Positions 61,130 to 64,000 of a DNA stretch of 64,000 nt are shown here, one piece after another. The notes under the pieces are model-generated. The model did no database searches, was not told the DNA's origin, and saw nothing but the letters and a program-made list of their open reading frames with translations. Positions within the stretch are counted from its first letter, which is position 1, and every line of letters starts with the position of its first letter. The DNA is from JAEUOS01 sp964470865 (GTDB taxonomy: Bacteria > Pseudomonadota > Gammaproteobacteria > Burkholderiales > JAEUOS01), in contig CAYYFR010000002.1 in assembly GCA_964470865.1 (NCBI GenBank), forward strand, positions 1 to 64,000. Direction: 5' to 3'. Position numbers and translations under genes: made by a program.

Positions 61130-61951
61130 TCAGCCGGCCGACCAACCCAGGGGGTCCTGCCGGTAGTAGGCGGCGAGAAGCCGGTACAGTTCCGGGAATT
61201 CGTCAGCCACGTCCTGCGGCCTGGTGAAGAACGCCTCCGACAGTACGGCGAAAAACTCGGCGGGATGCTCGGCCGCATACGGATCGAGCAAGGGACGATC
61301 GCAGTGGGCACCACCATCATCTGCTTCCCAGCGCAGCACCTCGCCTGCAAAGGCCTGGTAAGCCTTGAGCATCGCCGCCTCGAAACCACGGCCGTCCAGC
61401 CCTTGGTGAAACGCCGGCAGGAACGGCGGCACGCCGGTGGCTTCGCCCTTCAGCATGTCTATTTTGTGTGCAAACTCGTGGATCACCACGTTGTACGCAG
61501 GTGCTTCGTCCGATCCCGCCAGGGTCACGTCTTCCCACGACAAAACCACCGGGCCACCCGGCATCGCCTCACCCGATATCACTTCGTCGTAGATGTGCAC
61601 AACGCCGTCATCGTCGACCGTTTCGCGCCGCGCCACCACTTCTCCCGCGTAGACGATCACGCCGTGCCAGCCGGCATACAGGCTCAAGTCAAGGTTGAGC
61701 ACCGGCAGGCAGGCCTGGGCGGCGATCGCGAGTTGCGTGGCCTGCGTCACCTCGAAGCCGCCGGCTCCGGCGAACTCCTTGGCGGCGCAGAACAGCGAAA
61801 CCATTTCACGCAGGCGCAGACGTTCGCCGTCATCGAGGCGGGCAAAAAACGGGTATGCGGCCAGCACGCTGTGCCAGGCGGTGTCGGGAAACGCGTAGCG
61901 CTTGAGGAGGCGCTGGCGGCGCCAGGCGGCGATGCGCGCAAGCATGTTCAT
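61130..61951 (-). CDS. mtfA: zinc-dependent peptidase MtfA
   Basis: A 273-residue metallopeptidase of the MtfA family: FFARLDDGERLRLREMVSLF, FEVTQATQLAIAAQACLPVL, and the zinc site VIHEFAHKIDMLKGEATGVP with HEFAH as HExxH, plus a second-shell AAEHPAEFFAVLSEAFF. In E. coli MtfA binds the repressor Mlc and affects glucose uptake; that partner is unproven here. Its ATG overlaps the end of the transporter gene (61948-61951). Confidence 0.92.
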   Translation of the reverse strand: MNMLARIAAWRRQRLLKRYAFPDTAWHSVLAAYPFFARLDDGERLRLREMVSLFCAAKEFAGAGGFEVTQATQLAIAAQACLPVLNLDLSLYAGWHGVIVYAGEVVARRETVDDDGVVHIYDEVISGEAMPGGPVVLSWEDVTLAGSDEAPAYNVVIHEFAHKIDMLKGEATGVPPFLPAFHQGLDGRGFEAAMLKAYQAFAGEVLRWEADDGGAHCDRPLLDPYAAEHPAEFFAVLSEAFFTRPQDVADEFPELYRLLAAYYRQDPLGWSAG

Positions 61952-62889
61952 GTGCGCCGGCGATTGCCAACCGCCAACCCTCCCAGGACCAGGGCGAATC
62001 CTAGCGCGTGATAGACCTGCGGCCGCTCGCCCAGCACGATCACGGAAAGCACGCTGCCGAGCACCGGCACAAGATTGAGAAACATGCCGCTGCGATTGGG
62101 GCCGATCGCAGCCACGCCCCGATTCCAGAACAGGAAGCACAACACTGACGGACCAATGCCCATGTAGATGTAGCAGGCGATCACCGTCGGCGTCAGGTTC
62201 AACTGTCGCGCACCGGCCTCCCAGGCGACCAGCGGCACGAGAGCAAGCACCGAGATGAGCGAAAGAACGGCGACAAACGATGTCGGGTGAATGGCGAACG
62301 GGCGCTTGATGATGAGTACCGTGTAAGCAGCCCACAGCAGCATCGCCAGGCATACGATCAGGTCGCCGGGATTGAAGGCCAGTGTGGCCGCGCGCGTCAT
62401 GTCACCTGCGACGATGACCCAGAAGGCACCCGCGAAGCACAGCATCATCCCGACGATCTGGCTGCGCCGCATGGTTTCGCCCAGCGCCAGCCACGACAGT
62501 CCCATGATGAAAAACGGTACCGTCGCATTGAGCAGCATGGCATTGATCGCGGTCGTGTGCGCCACGCCGGCGTAGGACAGGGCGTTGTAGCCGGCCCCGC
62601 CGATCACCGACAACAGCACCAGCAACCATCGGTTGGCGCGGATCACCGGCCAGTCGCGCCGCAAATGTGGCCATGCCAGCGGCATGATGATCAGCAATGC
62701 GACCATCCAGCGGCCCAGCGCCATGACGTTGGGGCCGGAATCGAGCCGGATCGCCCGCGCCGCAACCCAATTGCCGGCCCACATCAGGCAGGCCATGGTA
62801 AGGAGCGCATAGGGCGATGCGAACAGCCGGAAAATGGGAGGAGTGGACACGGTTCGCATGGTTGGCGCCGGACCGCAGGCCCGCACCAT
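61948..62889 (-). CDS. EamA/DMT-superfamily transporter
   Basis: A 313-residue membrane protein with ten helices in two EamA repeats, for example MACLMWAGNWVAARAIRLDS, LLSVIGGAGYNALSYAGVAH, MLLWAAYTVLIIKRPF and CYIYMGIGPSVLCFLFWNRG. The family exports amino acids and other metabolites; the substrate is unknown. ATG 62889 would give an almost leaderless mRNA because a TATAAT lies at 62901-62896; the in-frame ATG at 62859 is an equally good start. It forms an operon with mtfA. Confidence 0.85.
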   Translation of the reverse strand: MVRACGPAPTMRTVSTPPIFRLFASPYALLTMACLMWAGNWVAARAIRLDSGPNVMALGRWMVALLIIMPLAWPHLRRDWPVIRANRWLLVLLSVIGGAGYNALSYAGVAHTTAINAMLLNATVPFFIMGLSWLALGETMRRSQIVGMMLCFAGAFWVIVAGDMTRAATLAFNPGDLIVCLAMLLWAAYTVLIIKRPFAIHPTSFVAVLSLISVLALVPLVAWEAGARQLNLTPTVIACYIYMGIGPSVLCFLFWNRGVAAIGPNRSGMFLNLVPVLGSVLSVIVLGERPQVYHALGFALVLGGLAVGNRRRT

Positions 62890-62895
62890 ACGGCA

Positions 62896-62901
62896 ATTAT
62901 A
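62896..62901 (-). promoter_or_regulatory. -10 box of the EamA-mtfA operon
   Basis: Consensus TATAAT on the minus strand, seven bases before ATG 62889. No clear -35 partner. It implies a very short leader or use of the ATG at 62859. Confidence 0.35.
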
Positions 62902-62932
62902 GGGGCCTCACGCGGATTAAAATGCGGCCATC

Positions 62933-64000
62933 ATGCGCAGCGTTCACGCAAACGTCATTCCACTGCATGCAGGCCTGCCGGCCGGGGCCGATGGCATCGG
63001 GCAGGCACGCGAACTGGCGCGCCAAGTGTATGGCGCGACGCCACTTGGCACCGGGGAAGTAGCCTTCGGTCATGCCGAAGCGGTGGCTGCTCTGCTGGTC
63101 GAATTACGCTTCGACGCCGATGCCGTGGCCGCCGGCTGGCTCTTCGCCTGGCCAAACTTCGACACGGACTGGCGTGAGCGTTGCGCAACGCGTTTCGGCA
63201 ACGACGTGACGCAATTGCTCGACGGCCTGGCGCGCTTGCACAAGTTGCGCGACGTGACGCGCCGCGCCAGCCTCGGCGCGGATGCGCAAGGCCAGACCGA
63301 AACCCTGCGCAAGATGCTGCTGGCCATGGTGTCCGATGTACGCGTGGTGCTGATCCGACTGGCTTCAAGGGTGCAGACCTTGCGCCATGTCAGCGACCAG
63401 CCCGGCCATCCGCAAGGAGCCGTACTGGCGCGTGAAACCCTGGATTTCTATGCGCCGCTGGCCAACCGACTGGGCATCTGGCAGCTCAAGTGGGAACTCG
63501 AGGACCTGGCCTTCAGGTTGATGGATCCCGAAACCTACCGCAACATCGCTTCCCTGCTGGCCGTGCGGCGTGGTGAGCGCGAGTCCTATATCGCACGCAC
63601 CATCGAGGCACTCAAGTCCGATCTGCAGCGGGCCGGCATCCGCGGCGAAGTGCTGGGCAGGCCGAAGCACATTTTCAGTATCTGGAAAAAGATGCGCCTG
63701 AAGTCGCTTTCGTTCGATGATTTGTACGACCTGCGCGCCGTGCGTGTGTTGGTCGACAGCGTGCAGGATTGCTATGGCGCGCTGGGGGTGGTGCACAACC
63801 TGTGGCAACCGATCCCGAAAGAATTCGACGACTACATCTCGCGCCCCAAGAGCAACGACTATCGCTCCTTGCACACTGCGGTGGTCGGTCCGGACGACCT
63901 GGCCGTCGAGGTACAGATACGCACCCACGAAATGCATCGACAGGCCGAGCTTGGCGTGGCGGCGCACTGGCGCTACAAGGAGTCGGATGTCAGGGATTCC
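62933..64000 (+). CDS. relA: (p)ppGpp synthetase RelA, 3' partial
   Basis: The gene starts at ATG 62933 and is still open at the window end (356 codons seen). The N-terminal hydrolase-like domain is degenerate: where SpoT has an HD pair, this has EAVAALLVELRFDADAVAAG then LFAWPNF, so it should only synthesise the alarmone. The helical link RLGIWQLKWELEDLAFRLMD is standard, and the synthetase domain has RPKHIFSIWKKM, FDDLYDLRAVRVLV, PKSNDYRSLHTAVV and VEVQIRTHEMHRQAELGVAA. The TGS, helical and ACT domains would lie beyond the window. Confidence 0.93.
   Translation, partial: MRSVHANVIPLHAGLPAGADGIGQARELARQVYGATPLGTGEVAFGHAEAVAALLVELRFDADAVAAGWLFAWPNFDTDWRERCATRFGNDVTQLLDGLARLHKLRDVTRRASLGADAQGQTETLRKMLLAMVSDVRVVLIRLASRVQTLRHVSDQPGHPQGAVLARETLDFYAPLANRLGIWQLKWELEDLAFRLMDPETYRNIASLLAVRRGERESYIARTIEALKSDLQRAGIRGEVLGRPKHIFSIWKKMRLKSLSFDDLYDLRAVRVLVDSVQDCYGALGVVHNLWQPIPKEFDDYISRPKSNDYRSLHTAVVGPDDLAVEVQIRTHEMHRQAELGVAAHWRYKESDVRDS

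Overview
The window is high-GC DNA whose conserved gene order (smc-zipA-ligA-galU, divergent rluD/bamD, uvrC next to a uracil-DNA glycosylase, rdgC, queF, a relA-type synthetase) and gene content (Bug/TctC solute receptors, TRAP transporter, many CoA-ester enzymes, bifunctional PutA, ZipA) point to a betaproteobacterium, most likely Burkholderiales or a close relative. This is inferred from family content; no database search was possible.

Layout. 1-8.3 kb: the end of an FAD/NADH disulfide reductase, putA, a P-type ATPase relic, and a sulfur operon (periplasmic rhodanese, two half-size YeeE/YedE membrane proteins, the second fused to three rhodanese domains). 8.3-15.6 kb: an accessory block with hipBA, a higBA pair whose toxin gene is broken, a SNF2 helicase with a SWIM zinc-finger partner, and a frameshifted winged-helix gene. 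It ends at a tRNA-Ala/tRNA-Glu operon with recognisable promoter and terminator. 15.9-23.6 kb: a decayed DUF35/CaiB pair, NDH-2 NADH dehydrogenase, a VOC protein, gltX, tRNA-Val, a graveyard of hsdR and PIN-domain relics, an osmoprotectant receptor-permease fusion, DUF427 and a membrane protein. 23.7-31 kb: rdgC, a CBS-domain protein behind a textbook FNR/ANR site, then a TetR-CaiB operon divergent from two acyl-CoA dehydrogenases and an enoyl-CoA hydratase. 31-38.8 kb: pgeF-rluD, bamD, a DenD-like dehydrogenase, a DinG/YoaA helicase, a Bug receptor and an enoyl-CoA hydratase. 38.8-45.6 kb: two broken VapBC/FitB-type modules, uvrC, UDG, and a decaying CoA-catabolic operon (Bug relic, intact hydratase, gutted acyl-CoA ligase, dienelactone hydrolase). 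45.8-51 kb: EF-hand protein, DctPQM TRAP transporter with a long structured leader, a 44-residue cysteine-rich protein, and a cyclase. 51-64 kb: mostly housekeeping genes in tightly overlapping operons: def, a methylthioinosine-type phosphorylase, hpt, galU, ligA, zipA, smc, then queF, mtfA, an EamA transporter and relA (cut by the window end).

Two themes stand out. First, reductive decay: at least ten recognisable relics (P-type ATPase, HigB, winged-helix regulator, DUF35, CaiB, HsdR, PIN toxins, VapB, acyl-CoA ligase, Bug) sit between healthy operons, with antitoxins tending to outlast toxins. Second, a family of ~115 bp interspersed repeats with inverted ends, present at least four times (about 19.95, 39.38, 49.42 and 51.02 kb), always in intergenic positions, looks like a non-autonomous MITE-type element. 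The candidates most worth testing as new biology are the repeat family, the 44-residue cysteine-rich protein, and the split YeeE/triple-rhodanese operon.
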